Shown here piece by piece: positions 43,447-54,239 of a stretch of 64,000 nt of DNA. A model generated the notes under the pieces. That model ran no database searches and was not told the origin of the DNA. It saw nothing but the letters and a program-made list of their open reading frames with translations. Origin of the DNA: Chalciporus piperatus. Lineage: Eukaryota; Basidiomycota; Agaricomycetes; Boletales; Boletaceae. Each line of letters begins with the position of its first letter. Within the stretch, counting starts at the first letter, position 1. The translations under genes were made by a program, and so were the position numbers. The stretch covers positions 1 through 64,000 of the forward strand of contig JBBPTG010000095.1 in the NCBI GenBank assembly GCA_038093975.1, written 5' to 3'.

Positions 43447-44494
43447 ATGACTGCCTACGCTGCTGCACCCTTCGATCACGCGAAAGCCGACATTATCTTA
43501 CGCTCCTCCGACAACGTCGACTTCCGGGTCTTCAAGCTCTTCCTCTCCCTCGCCTCTCCATTCTTCGAATCCCTCTTCGACATCCCCCAACCTGCGGAAG
43601 CGAGCGAGGAGCAGGAGATCAAAGACGGCCTTGCTGTCATTCCTGTGACGGAGGATAGCAAGACCCTCGATGCTCTCCTCCGCTTTTGCTATCCCTGCAC
43701 CCTCGCAGACGATCCCAAGCTCGAGGTGCTCAAGGACGTCGTAGCCGTCCTCGATGCAGCCAAGAAGTATTCCCTTGATGCCATCGAGCTCAAGGCCCGT
43801 CAGGCTATCTCTAACCCCACGATCCTCGAGGCAGAGCCACTCCGGTGTTTCGCCATCGCACATCGAGGGCACTTGCCGGAGGAGACCAGGCTTGCTGCAA
43901 AGTATACGTTGACACAACCCCTCATCCCTTCCTGGTTCGAGGAGATTGAGTTGCTCGCTGCAACTGATCTCCTCACCCTGCTCACCTATCACAAAGCCTG
44001 CGGAGATGCCGTCTATGCGCTACGGACGGATATTTCCTGGATCAACACTCACTATGGGAGCAATGAAGCCTGCGCATGGCTCTCTGGCCGTCATTATCAT
44101 GCAGAGAATCAGCGCAACAACTACACCGGAAGTTACAGTCTAGTCCTCATAGATGGAAACTGTCCATGTGCTCGATCGACTAGGTCTCAATTCAAGTTGT
44201 TCAGCGAACCGCTTCACTGGTGGGACTATTTCATGGAGGAGGCATTCACCGCGTTGCGAGATAAGCCGTGCAGGGCAACCATAGAGTCCCTTGCAGCGAA
44301 GACGGTTCAGGCTGTTAAAGCGTCGAACTGCCAGGGATGCTCCCCCAAGGTCTCCGACGGCATGCGCGACTTTACAGAGCTCTTTGTGAGGAAAATAGAA
44401 GAAGAGGTTGCTCAGGTAAGGCTTACACTCATCATGTCTGCTGGACGGTCTGATATTTTTGGCTTGGTAGATCCAGCTACCGTTGAAATTCTGA
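43447..44494 (+). CDS. BTB/POZ-domain protein, copy A
   Basis: 330 residues: exon 43447-44415, a 55-nt intron, and the terminal micro-exon 44471-44494 (IQLPLKF). Starts MTAYAAAPFDHAKADII. The BTB domain and the block up to ATDLLTLLTYHKACGDAVYA are very close to copy B and the broken copy C. Between WLSG (residue 211 on) and C-P-C at residue 239 lies a variable stretch rich in His, Asn and Tyr (RHYHAENQRNNYTG...). After it the copies agree again (ARSTRSQFKLFSEPLHWWD). NCQGCSPKVSDGMRDF carries the last Cys pair. The plus orientation is opposite to the T1-T3 tandem. A TATA box and a conserved upstream region precede it. Confidence 0.9.
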
Positions 44495-44829
44495 TCAATG
44501 CCTGCGCACGAGTATGCTGAGTTGATTGTAAGGCTGTCACGTTCCTCGGGGGCGGGGAATGTACTATGTGCTTGAATGTATTTCTGTATGATCAGCGTCG
44601 ACATGCAATGACTTTTCGTTTCTTTCTTGTGATTGGACGAGAGAAATCACTGTTCCTTCGGACCTTTGTATCGACACGACAGGAAACTTTGATACACACA
44701 GCGTCAGTCACTTGAATCTCTCCTCTCGTGTCCGCTTACCCCCGGTGGCACTGATCCACTCTTGCACAAAGAGTTGGGCTGTAACAACGCCCCGAAAAAG
44801 CCGAACAAAAAAAGATCATTTCACCCGAG

Positions 44830-44972
44830 TTATGCCTGTAAATGCCACCTGAGCACCCTCATCTTCAACTCGCCTTCCCGAACATCTCCACGTGCGTCAT
44901 CGTCCACAGACCTGGGGCCTCTGAATGGGCGACGTACTGTCCTCCCTATCCTTCTCTTTCACCCCGCAGACG
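44830..44972 (-). pseudogene. Stray copy of the RXT3-like gene's 3' end
   Basis: It matches the last coding part and stop of the gene at 47374-52793: GTTATGCCTG(T/C)AAATGCCACC, then CAGCACCCTCATCTTCAACT, CGCCTTCCCGAACATC, and after an internal deletion of about 170 nt GACG(T/C)ACTGTCCTCC and CGCAGACGCATC. At about 44972 it joins directly to L11 sequence. It has no function as a gene, but it fixes one end of the duplication. 44495-44829 is the BTB copy A 3' flank, matching the inverted copy near 54350-54500. Confidence 0.8.
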
Positions 44973-45215
44973 CATCCCTTGAAGGAGTACGAGTCAAAGC
45001 GAAAGCATCCGAGTCGATATCGGCGCAAGATGCGACTAGGCAGGTATCGGTATCTTCGGCATGGACTTCTACGCGGTCATGGGCCCGGGCAGCCCAGGCA
45101 TGCGTGTTGCAAGGAGAAACGAACGCAAGGCTCGTGTCGATTTCCTCGGATACGGTGTTACCAAGAACGTCTTGGGAAAACCAGAGGTTCGAGGGCGTCG
45201 CCAAGTTGGTGAGCA
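44973..45215 (+). pseudogene. Ribosomal protein L11 (uL5) pseudogene, copy B
   Basis: Starts abruptly at GGAGTACGAG, with the same order of words as copy A (CGGCGCAAGATGCGAC, TATCGGTATCTTCGGCATGG, GGCAGCCCAGGCATGCGTGT, CGCAAGGCTCGTGTCG), but with more indels (for example an extra GCCCGG near 45087). All frames are broken. It is more decayed than copy A and lacks the KVAEILE part. Confidence 0.8.
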
Positions 45216-46019
45216 TATAAGGGTTGAAGCTCCCTGACCGATCCTTCCTCTCTAGAAATAAATGTATACCTGTTCTTTTCCTCGGGATAGGAGCATTATA
45301 TTGACCTCGCAATTGACCTCGTGGCAGACATGTTTCCTTCCAAGTCATCGTGGTGCCTGCTGGCCGCCATATTTATGAACACGCACCACGCCGTCGATAA
45401 CTCGGTCGATCCGCGGTATTCTCACTCACTTTTCTGTTGTCTTTGATCGATTTGTAATTACTTATTCTCGACACTACTTCTACGCGAAGGCCGATGACTA
45501 CCTGAATAATGAAGGCTTTGTGCTTCCGCACAGAAACACGCGCAATTATTTCTTCGCCCTTCCACTGGACTCGTGTCCCTGGCGCAATTTGTTGCCATCT
45601 TGGAGTGTGATACGAGCCTCCAGGCAGTCACCCTGAAGATGAGTGATGCCTTCTTCTGCTGTGTGACGTGGCTGATCGGTCGACTGAACCTACGTTCTTC
45701 AAACCAGAGATGGCAGATCCTATGCAGCGGCAGAGAACTACAGCAATATCAATCAACGAATCAGTGAGCCAGCGGGGCCGACGGGTCAATATGCATGCTC
45801 CACAGCTTCAGTGCTGGACGCTCGCATTGTGATTAAGAAGCATTGTTTGGATCATGGCAGGCACCGTCGTTCATGGGATCTACGGGTACAGCAACTACAG
45901 CATGTAGTCCAACTTGATCGGATATAAAGCATGGTCGACAATGGGTTTCTTCCCTCAGTCTATCGCGCGATACACATTGAGTGAGTCTTCAGTCAGGCTT
46001 CAATGTAGGTATAGTGACA
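45216..46019. repeat. Upstream segment of BTB copy B
   Basis: Homologous to 42501-43446, including CACCACGCCGTCGATAAC, GGTCGACTGAACC near 45690, the TATA-like GATATAAAGC at 45921 and TTCAGTCAGGCTTCAATGTA before the ATG. No separate gene. Confidence 0.8.
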
Positions 46020-47078
46020 ATGGCTACCTACGCTGCTGCACCCTTCGATCACGCGAAAGCCGACGTCATCTTACGCTCCTCCGACAATGTCGACTTCCGG
46101 GTCTCCAAGCTCTTCCTCTCCCTCGCTTCTCCGTTCTTTGAAATCCTCTTCGACCTTCCCCAGCCCGCCGAGGCAAGCGAGGAACAGGATATCAAAGACG
46201 GCCTTGCTGTCATTCCTGTGACGGAGGATAACAAGACTCTCGACGCTCTCCTCCGCTTTTGCTATCCCTGCACCCTCGCAGACGATCCCAAGCTCGAGGT
46301 GCTCAAGGACGTCGTAGCCGTCCTCGATGCAGCCAAGAAGTATTCCCTTGATGCCATCGAGATCAAAGCCCGTCAAGCTATCTCGAATCCCACAATGCTC
46401 AAGGCAGAGCCACTCCAGTGTTTTGCCATCGCATGTCGAGGGCGCTTACCGGAGGAGACTAGGCTTGCTGCAAAGTATATGTTGACACAACCCCTCATCC
46501 CTTCCTGGTTCGAGGAGATCGAATTGATCACTGCGACTGATCTCCTTGCCCTGCTCACCTATCACAAAGCCTGCGGAGAAGCCGTCTATGCGCTGAGGAC
46601 AGATATTTCCTGGATAAAAACTCACTATGGGAGCAATGGAGCCTGCGCATGGCTCTCTGGCCGGCGTCTCTATACAGAGAACCAGCACGAAAGCATAGGC
46701 TTTCACACTAATAGAAATACCAATCAAGTCCTCAAAGATGGCATCTGTCCATGTGCTCGATCAACTAGGTCTCAATTCAGGCTGTTCAGCGAACCGCTTC
46801 ACTGGTGGGACAATTTCATGGAGGGGGCATTCACCGCGTTGCGAGATAAGCCATGCAGGGCAACCATAGAATCCCTTGCAGAGAAGACGGTCCGGGCTGT
46901 TAAAGCGTCGAACTGTCCGGGATGCTCCCCCAAGGTCTCGGACGGTATGCGCGACTTTACACGTCTCTTTGTGAGGAAAATAGAAGAAGAGATTTCTCAG
47001 GTACGGCTTCCACTCAACACATCTGCTGGACAGTCTGATATTTTGGCTTGGTAGATCCAGCTACCGTTGAAGTTCTGA
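46020..47078 (+). CDS. BTB/POZ-domain protein, copy B
   Basis: 334 residues after a 54-nt intron; the micro-exon again encodes IQLPLKF. Begins MATYAAAPFDHAKADVILRS. Small changes from copy A in the BTB domain: VSKLFLSLASPFFEILFDLP (F to S, S to I) and EEQDIKDG. The variable segment (residue 211 to C at 243) is four residues longer and different: RRLYTENQHESIGFHTNRNT and more before C-P-C. The region after it is nearly the same as in copy A. The upstream frame also stays open, but the ATG at 46020 sits at the position of the copy A start. 47079-47373 is a short 3' flank shared with copy A. Confidence 0.9.
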
Positions 47079-47373
47079 TCACTATCGACTATCAGCAGAC
47101 GGAAGTGGGGGAATGTACAACGTGCTTGAATGTCTTTCTGTAGAATCTGTACCATTAGCGTCGACATACCTCCTAGTGGAACCGATTCATCTTGTGGAAG
47201 TGTCGATGAATCACGGAAAATTGCCGCTCACTGCTTGAATAAGAGAGTTGAGCGCTGAGCTGTAACCCGAAAAAACCGAACAAGAAAAATTATTCTATAC
47301 ATCACTCATACATAGCGATAGACATACGAAATAGCATCATCCCCGACCGAAATTATTCCTCGAGTGTACCGAG

Positions 47374-50300
47374 TTATGCCTGCAAATGCCACCGCCACCT
47401 CAGCACCCTCATCTTCAACTCGCCTTCCCGAACATCTTCACGTGCGTCTGCGTCGTCGTCCACGGCCATCTTATCGCCAGAATCGTCTTTGGTACCCTCC
47501 TTGACGGTGATGACGACATCTTCAAACATGAAAGACTCCTCGCGCAAATTCTCTCGCAAGACACGAAGCGTGTGTTTCGCGATCGGAGGTGGGGGAGTTA
47601 TCGACGGAGTATGGGGCTTCGGAATCGGAATCGGAATCGGCGACGCACTGTCCTCCTTAGCCTTCCCTTTCGCCCCCGCAGACGACGCAGACGCATCAGG
47701 TTCGGAAGGCTCAAGTTCACTGACGGTAGTGCTTGTAGGTGGAGGCGTTGGATCCTCGGTAGGCGGTGACGTAGGTTTGCCTTCAGGTGGTTCGACGTTC
47801 GTCGGGGTATCATTCGTGTTTGAGGCAATGTCCGCCAGCGGTATAGAAGAAGCTGGTGCAGCAGGCTCGGGCTCCGCTATTGACGGTTTTGCGGCCAAAG
47901 GACCCAGGCTCGGACTCGGACTGGCGGCCGGAGCGTCGACAGTGCGTTCGGGAGGACCAAACACCGAAAGCGTATATCGCGACGTCCCACCTTCCACAGC
48001 ACGAGTGACGAGGTAGGTCTCCTTCGTGCTCTCGAGCACCACCCCACTCCGCGAGGCCTCCTCCACAGACTGTATCTCCACATCACCATCTCCCCTTCCT
48101 TCCAAAGGAAGGGTGATCTTCCGACGTTTCCGTGGTGGCGGGTTCACTATCGACGCCTGATGGGACTGCGGGAAGAGCGCACACTTGACGACTTCAGGAT
48201 CGTATTTAAACCTGCCCCCAAATTGAATGGTCGAACGAGCGAATCAACAAAAAGGGAACTTACCCAATCCCAGTCTTGCCCTTCCCCTTGTCGGGAATAC
48301 CAAACGAGATCGTCATCGCTCGCATCCTCTTGCCCTCTTCCGTGATCAACGCAACCTCGCTTGCCCCCGCCTTTTTCATCTCCCCGAAATCGACATCAAG
48401 TCTCTGTCTCTTCGGGGTATTCGTGACATCAAACAGCGGCGGGGAGGGCGGTGGCGGAGCAAGGCCAAGAATGTCCGCACGACGTTGTGCATACTCTGCC
48501 AACCTCTGGGCACGATTGCGAATCCCAAGACCTGGAGCGACGTGTGCGTTTTGCTGCCAACGACTGGTTAGAACTACTCGATCAACAAAAAAAGGCCACG
48601 ATGACACTCACCTCGACGACGTCGACGCTGATGACCTCAAACGCACTCCCATCGTGTCCCCACCCCCATCCACAACTAACACACCCCCTTCCATCATCCT
48701 CAGCCTCCTCAAAACTCGTCATTCTCCCAGCACTTTCTCCCCTCCCCGCATTCTCCTCCCCATAAAATGACTCACCCCACCCACCAATGAACCGACTTGC
48801 CCAAACACCACCTGCATACCCAGGTGGCTGAGGCTCACCGATCCCACCAGACGACGACGTGGATGGAACAGACGATGCAGGTGGAGCAGGGGGGAGGGGT
48901 GTACTCGTACGCGTGCGAGGAACGCTCGCAGTTCCGTTCACGTGGCCATTGATGCTTCCATTCACGCCACCACACATACCCACGCGGCTGTCGCTTTGCC
49001 CACTCTTGACAGCTCCAGAGGCTGAAGCCAGAGTAGGTACGAGAGCGAGCACGACACGGATCGTTTTGCCCTCCTTCTTCGTTCGAGTTATACCGCTCCA
49101 TGTCAGTAGACCGGCATGCACTGCGCATTGGATGACGTCGGAGTCGTCAGTGTACACTCGGCGGCGAGAGAAGGAGTATATCGAAGGAGTAACTGGGAAT
49201 GGAGGCGGGGGGGGTAGACCACCACCCCAAAGGCGGAACTTAGAAGGTCTTGCAGGGGGCAGGAAAGATGGCGGAACAAGGACGGTCAGACGGAGTTCGG
49301 TGGGTATTTGCGGGACTGCAGGAGTAGGCTGTGGAACGGAGGGAGCAGGCAAAGCTAAGGGACTCGAACTCGAACCTGCCTCCGTCGCTTTACCCTCCAC
49401 TGCCTTCTCCTCCTCGACGATGGGCGTAGGAATCCACTCCGGGAAATAATACGGGAAGGGCGTCCGTGGCCAAACGTGCGTCCCAAGACTGACAAACGGC
49501 TTCTTCTCCCTCTCCTTCCTCGTCTTCGCAAGCTCCTCGGCACTAGGCATCCGCTCAAGCATCTCCAGTCGTTCCCGCTCGAGCATCTCCAACCTCTCGC
49601 GTTCCAGAATCTCAAAACACTCCCGCTCCACCATCTCGAGACGCTCCCGCTCCATGATATCGAGTCCTCCAAGCCGATCACGTTCCAACAACTCGTTGCG
49701 TTCCCGTTGTAACATCTCGAACCGCTCCCGCTCCCGATCTCGTTCTTGCTCGCGTCCAAGAGCTTCTTGTCGTTCGCGTTCAGCTTCCGTGTGCACCTCG
49801 CCCTCGCGATGTACTGGGTTCATCTGCTCTCGTTCCCTCTCCATCGCTCCAGGCCGTTCGCGTTCGATGAGGCCCAGACACTCCCTCTCGCGCTTCTCCG
49901 CCATTTCCCGCTCCACTCGGGGTCCCATCGGCCGTTCCTCGCGTTCCCGATCAGCAAGCGGCACATCAACGGCCATTCGGTTATCCCCCCCTCTCTCTCT
50001 TTCTCGATCCCTTGGAAGAACCCCGTTCGAACTAGCAACCTCCATCCCAATCCCTCTTTCCCTCTCCATCGCCTCCATACGTTCCCGTTCAAACGCCTCC
50101 GCACGTTCACGATCCAACATCTCCAAACGATGAGGTTCCATGAGTCCCAAACGTTCACGATCAACAGGATGACGTTCGCGTTCGCGTTCCAGAATCGCAC
50201 GTTCACGTTGATCCGAAGGCATCGCGCGTTCCCGTTCGTGCATGACTCGGTCCCGCTCGTTAAACAGCATACGCTCCCGTTGATCTTGGAACGCCCTTTC

Positions 50301-52793
50301 TACCATACGTTCCCTCTCCAGTCTCTCCCGCTCGAGGAAAGCGCGATCTCTGTCCGAGAGCCCGCGGTCCCGCTCGAACATGGCTCTCTCGCGTTCTGCC
50401 ATGGCGCGTTCCCGATCTGGCATCGCCACGCGTTCGTTATCGCGCTCTGGACCAGGCATGCCCATACGGTCGCGTTCTGGGATAGCTATCCTCTCGCGGT
50501 ATTGACGGCGCTCGACTTCTCGTTCCCGTTCCCATGCAAGTTGGCGTTCGCGTTCGTTCATCAACTGAATCTCGCGTTCCCGAGGGAATTCGTGTGGAAG
50601 AGGGGCAGAGTGGTGCGGTCCAGGCGCTCCAGGTCCAGTCGTACTACTTCCAGGAAGTGGAGGCATGCCAGGGCCAGAATTGGGCATATTCATCCCCATG
50701 CTATGAGGAGACGGCAAACGCGAATGTGTTCGCCGTTCGCGTTCCCTTTCGCGATCTTGGCCACGGGGAGGTACTCCAGGCCCCGTCTCTCCCTCGCGAT
50801 GCATCCCAGCCACGCGTTCGCGTTCACGTTGGATATGCAACTCTCGCTCCCTCAACTCTCTTTCTCGCGCTCCCATCGGCATGCCTTCCATCTCTCTTGC
50901 CATCATTTCACGGTCCCGGTCCATTCGTTCGCGTTCCCTTGTGGAAATGATCTCCCTCTCTCGTTCCCTCGGCGCACCCATTTCTCGTTGACCTGGCATC
51001 ATCTCGCGTTCACGTGGAGGGAGATGTACGCCAGGATCCCTCGGTGGCTCCCTCATCCGCTGACGTTCTCGCTCTCTTGCATAGGCAGCTCGTTCATGAT
51101 CTGGATGATACCCATATTCGGGGTCACGCGTCGGGTCCCTGTCCCTGTCCATCTCCTTCTCACGAACGAGGTCACGTGAAGGACCACCCACACCCATTGG
51201 CATCTCCCGTTCCCGGGGAACGACAATGTCGCCTCGGTCTCGTGGGTCCCAGTCAGTAGGGTGTGTCTGGAATTGACCTTGTCCAGGCAGTAAAGGCGGA
51301 CCTGGTGGGCGGTGAGGATGTGAGAGAGGTAGAGGTGGATGTATGCGGTCTCGATCGTGTGGTGGGCGGTCATGAGGGATGGGGGGCATCCGATCGCGTT
51401 CATTCATAGGTGGGACACGATCATGCGGAGGAGGGGGCATGATTAGGCGCTGGCTTGGACCTGGGGGTGATTGTTGTCCTTGAGCAGCCACACGTGGAGG
51501 AGGACCTTGAGTAGGGGGTGCACGGGCGAGAGGAGACATTCGGCGCATGTGGCGGTCGCGATCATGAGGGGAAGGAATCGGCCTATCGAGTGGTGGTGCC
51601 AGAGGACGGTCGTGTGCAGGAGGAATGGGTCTATCAAGCGAGGGAGCAAGGGAGCGTTCATGGGGAGGTGCAAGAGAGCGTTCGCGTGGCGACGGGAGGG
51701 CCCTTTCCCTTTCTCTGTCTCTCTCATAGGGACCCGCACCGCCACGTTCTCTGGCTGCGTGGCGGATAATCTCCATGTCTTCTTGGCGCTCACGATCGCG
51801 ATCACGTTCCCAATCCTTTTCCCTGTCCCTTCCGGGTTTGAAGCTTATGCCAGGGCTTGTGTTGGGATGACCAGATGGGGGACCGTGTGCTTGGGCATGA
51901 GCCTGAGCCTGAGCAGCAAGTCTAGCTTTTTGCTCTTCAGCAGTGCGTTTATCGAGAATGAGGGTTCCAGAAGGCGTCATGAGCAGCTTGGAAGAAGACG
52001 GGGAATGGGCGGCTAAGATTGAGGCGACATAGGAAGGGTGAGAGAAAACGTGTCAGTAGCAGCCAGTTGGCGCGATCGAAAAGACATACAGATGTTCGAA
52101 GGAGTAGAACTACCGCTGACGTGAGCGCGCTGGACTACAGGACTACGGTCTACACGGATACATCAGAGAAAAAAACGCGCAGACGGCGAGGAGTATGGAT
52201 AAGATAAATGATCAGCGTCAAACTGGGACGGAGAAGTGAAAGGAAGGCATACCTGAGCCGGACATAACCGGTTTTATTTGAGCAGACTGTTGTTGGTGGA
52301 GAGTGCGTGCATGGTGTGACGCTGGGCCTGGCCCCAAATTGGACACTGCAAGAGGGGAGGACCCCTGACGCGGAGCCAGAGGAGGACCCCAGGAAGTGGG
52401 TGGATGCACGTGAGGGGGAGGCACGGGGGCAGATGGATGTTGGAGACTGGCCATTGCTGGTGTGGGATCGATTGGTGATGTTTGGACCTGGGAAGGAGGA
52501 CGCGGGGTGATACGATGCATCGGGGGTGGGTCTGGTCGAGAAAAGGGCGAGGGTGCATAGTATGGTGCTGGGTTGGGCTGAGGGGGATATGGAGCCTGCG
52601 GAACAGGCGGGGGTTGCGGAGGGTGAGGGTGAGGGTGAGGGTGATGTGGCTGATGTTGGGATTGGGGAGAAGCCGAGTTTGCGTTGAGAGATGCGGTCGC
52701 TGATTGAGTCGGTGGGGGGGACTCGTGCTGCGACGCGGAGGGACGTTTTCTGTGCTGAGAGGGCGAGTCTTGGAGAAGATCAGAGACGTTCAT
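47374..52793 (-). CDS. RXT3-like subunit of the Rpd3L histone deacetylase complex
   Basis: The start is the ATG at 52793 (MNVSDLLQDSPSQHRKRPSA); the codon two before it is TTG. The N-terminal ~190 residues are Pro/His/Gln-rich. After introns comes about 800 residues dominated by Arg/Glu/Asp (ERERER-type runs, LEMLERERLEML repeats). Then the conserved part: SLGTHVWPRTPFPYYFPEWI, PARPSKFRLWGGG, RRVYTDDSDVIQCAVHAGLL, FIGGWGESFYG, RNRAQRLAEYAQRRADILGL, KYDPEVVKCALFPQSHQAS and PPPRKRRKITLP; YTDDSDV...HAG is the signature I associate with the Rxt3 family. The C terminus is Pro/Ser-rich and ends LRWRWHLQA. Total about 1,700 residues, much longer than yeast Rxt3. Rpd3L represses transcription; the charged repeat's role is unknown. 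Confidence 0.75.
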
Positions 52794-54239
52794 ATCCAAG
52801 AGTATTCAGCAGTGGAGAATGGAAAAAAAGACAAACAAAACGGAGGGAGAGGAGTTGTAGTTTGAAGATGAGAGCGGAAGGAAGAGGAACTAGGAAAAGT
52901 GTGAGTAAAAGGAAAGACTGCGAGCAAAATCAGGTTCATTTCAATTAGATTCACATCTCACGATCGAGATCCATTCCCCACATGGGAAGATCGAGATCAA
53001 AGGCACGCGACGATCGCTATATTAGGACATGACGTTCCTCACTCCCTCGTCTGCTAACCTCTGCTAACTTACCCTCGGGGTGCTGAACGACGCCATCCAC
53101 AGTCCCCCTCCGTATGTAGTCGATAACTTACCGTACATTCCACTCCTTCATTTACCCGAGAATCATGCCGTTCATGACGAACATCGTATCCCGGCCGATC
53201 TAGTCGACTTCCCGACATGCATTTCGACTTCTAATCGCAATGCTGTAGAACCATGTGTATCTCATGTACATCCAAATAGACTTATCTCGGCCTTGCGCCC
53301 ACCACCGCCGCGCGATATGGCCACCCACACCCCGCTCCGTCCATCTAGAGCCTCGCTGAGCCAAGTGGCGAGTATCAACCTTGTATCAACTCAAAGGCTC
53401 TTATCTCACCGCGTCACGAAAATACCGGGGTTCTCGTTGCTTCTCTTGATCAAACTGTCCCTTCTGAACATGCGACAAGCGATCAATATGTACTCCTGCT
53501 CAGTCTCCGCTGTCGCTTCCGAGTCGGGAAATCCATTATCCATCTCGAGTCAAATTTCAAGGTACAAACAGTTGTCACTTCGGCATTACCCCAATTCCCT
53601 TATCGTCTCAACGTGTTTCACTCTCTCAGCGCCCACTTGACTCCACACACCCAAGACGAGCGTGCTCAGCGTGCTTACGGCATCCTTCTTCCCTTCAGCT
53701 CATTGCAAAGCTTCCGGAAGAAGTGCTGTCTGTACCGTCGATAAGATCGATGAAATCGCACCGAGTCGTTTATTTCGCCTTCAAACTCGTCACTAGAATA
53801 AAACTGCGTTGCGGATCTTGTCTTTGACAGCCATTTTATGGTATTGTTCTGATTAACTTTACTTGCAACATCCGATCCAACTGATCCATAGCTGCAACGT
53901 CACGGACCCCTCTGCACGAGCAGGACACGAATGCATACGTCATGATATCCAATTTAAAATATGAAGCCACTTTCCCACGTTTGACATTGACAACTCGAGG
54001 GCAGCCAAACGGTTCGTTGGTGTCGACTTAGTAGGTTCGTAGGTTTGTTGAACGTCAGTGGCTCAACTCTCCCTTTCAGGACGGATCAATTGATGATCCG
54101 ACCAAGCATAATAGACTTTATGTCAGCTCGATACGGTCCCGGGTATTGCGAGCCGTTTTCTGCGGGATGCTACTTAGCTGCAACGTGGCCGACTTCCATT
54201 GGTAGGTAGATGGGCTAACCCCTGTCTGTCATCTAAGTT
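52794..54239. other. Intergenic gap of ~1.4 kb
   Basis: Promoter side of the RXT3-like gene, with A/G-rich sequence near 52820-52930. A 186-codon frame at 53080-53640 lacks an ATG start and any motif. A short palindromic stretch GGATCAATTGATGATCC lies near 54084. No gene is supported. Confidence 0.4.

Noticed and set aside
47489..48016. 175-codon Gly/Ser-rich plus-strand frame
   Set aside because: Antisense to the Pro/Ser-rich C terminus of the RXT3-like gene.
49746..51179. 477-codon plus-strand open frame (and several neighbours such as 49654-50133)
   Set aside because: It is the antisense of the Arg/Glu-repeat tract of the RXT3-like gene; repetitive GAG/CGC codons keep the opposite strand open. 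Its product is low complexity with no domain.
53080..53640. 186-codon plus-strand frame in the RXT3-BTB gap
   Set aside because: Its first codon is GTG rather than ATG, composition is featureless and no family was recognised.
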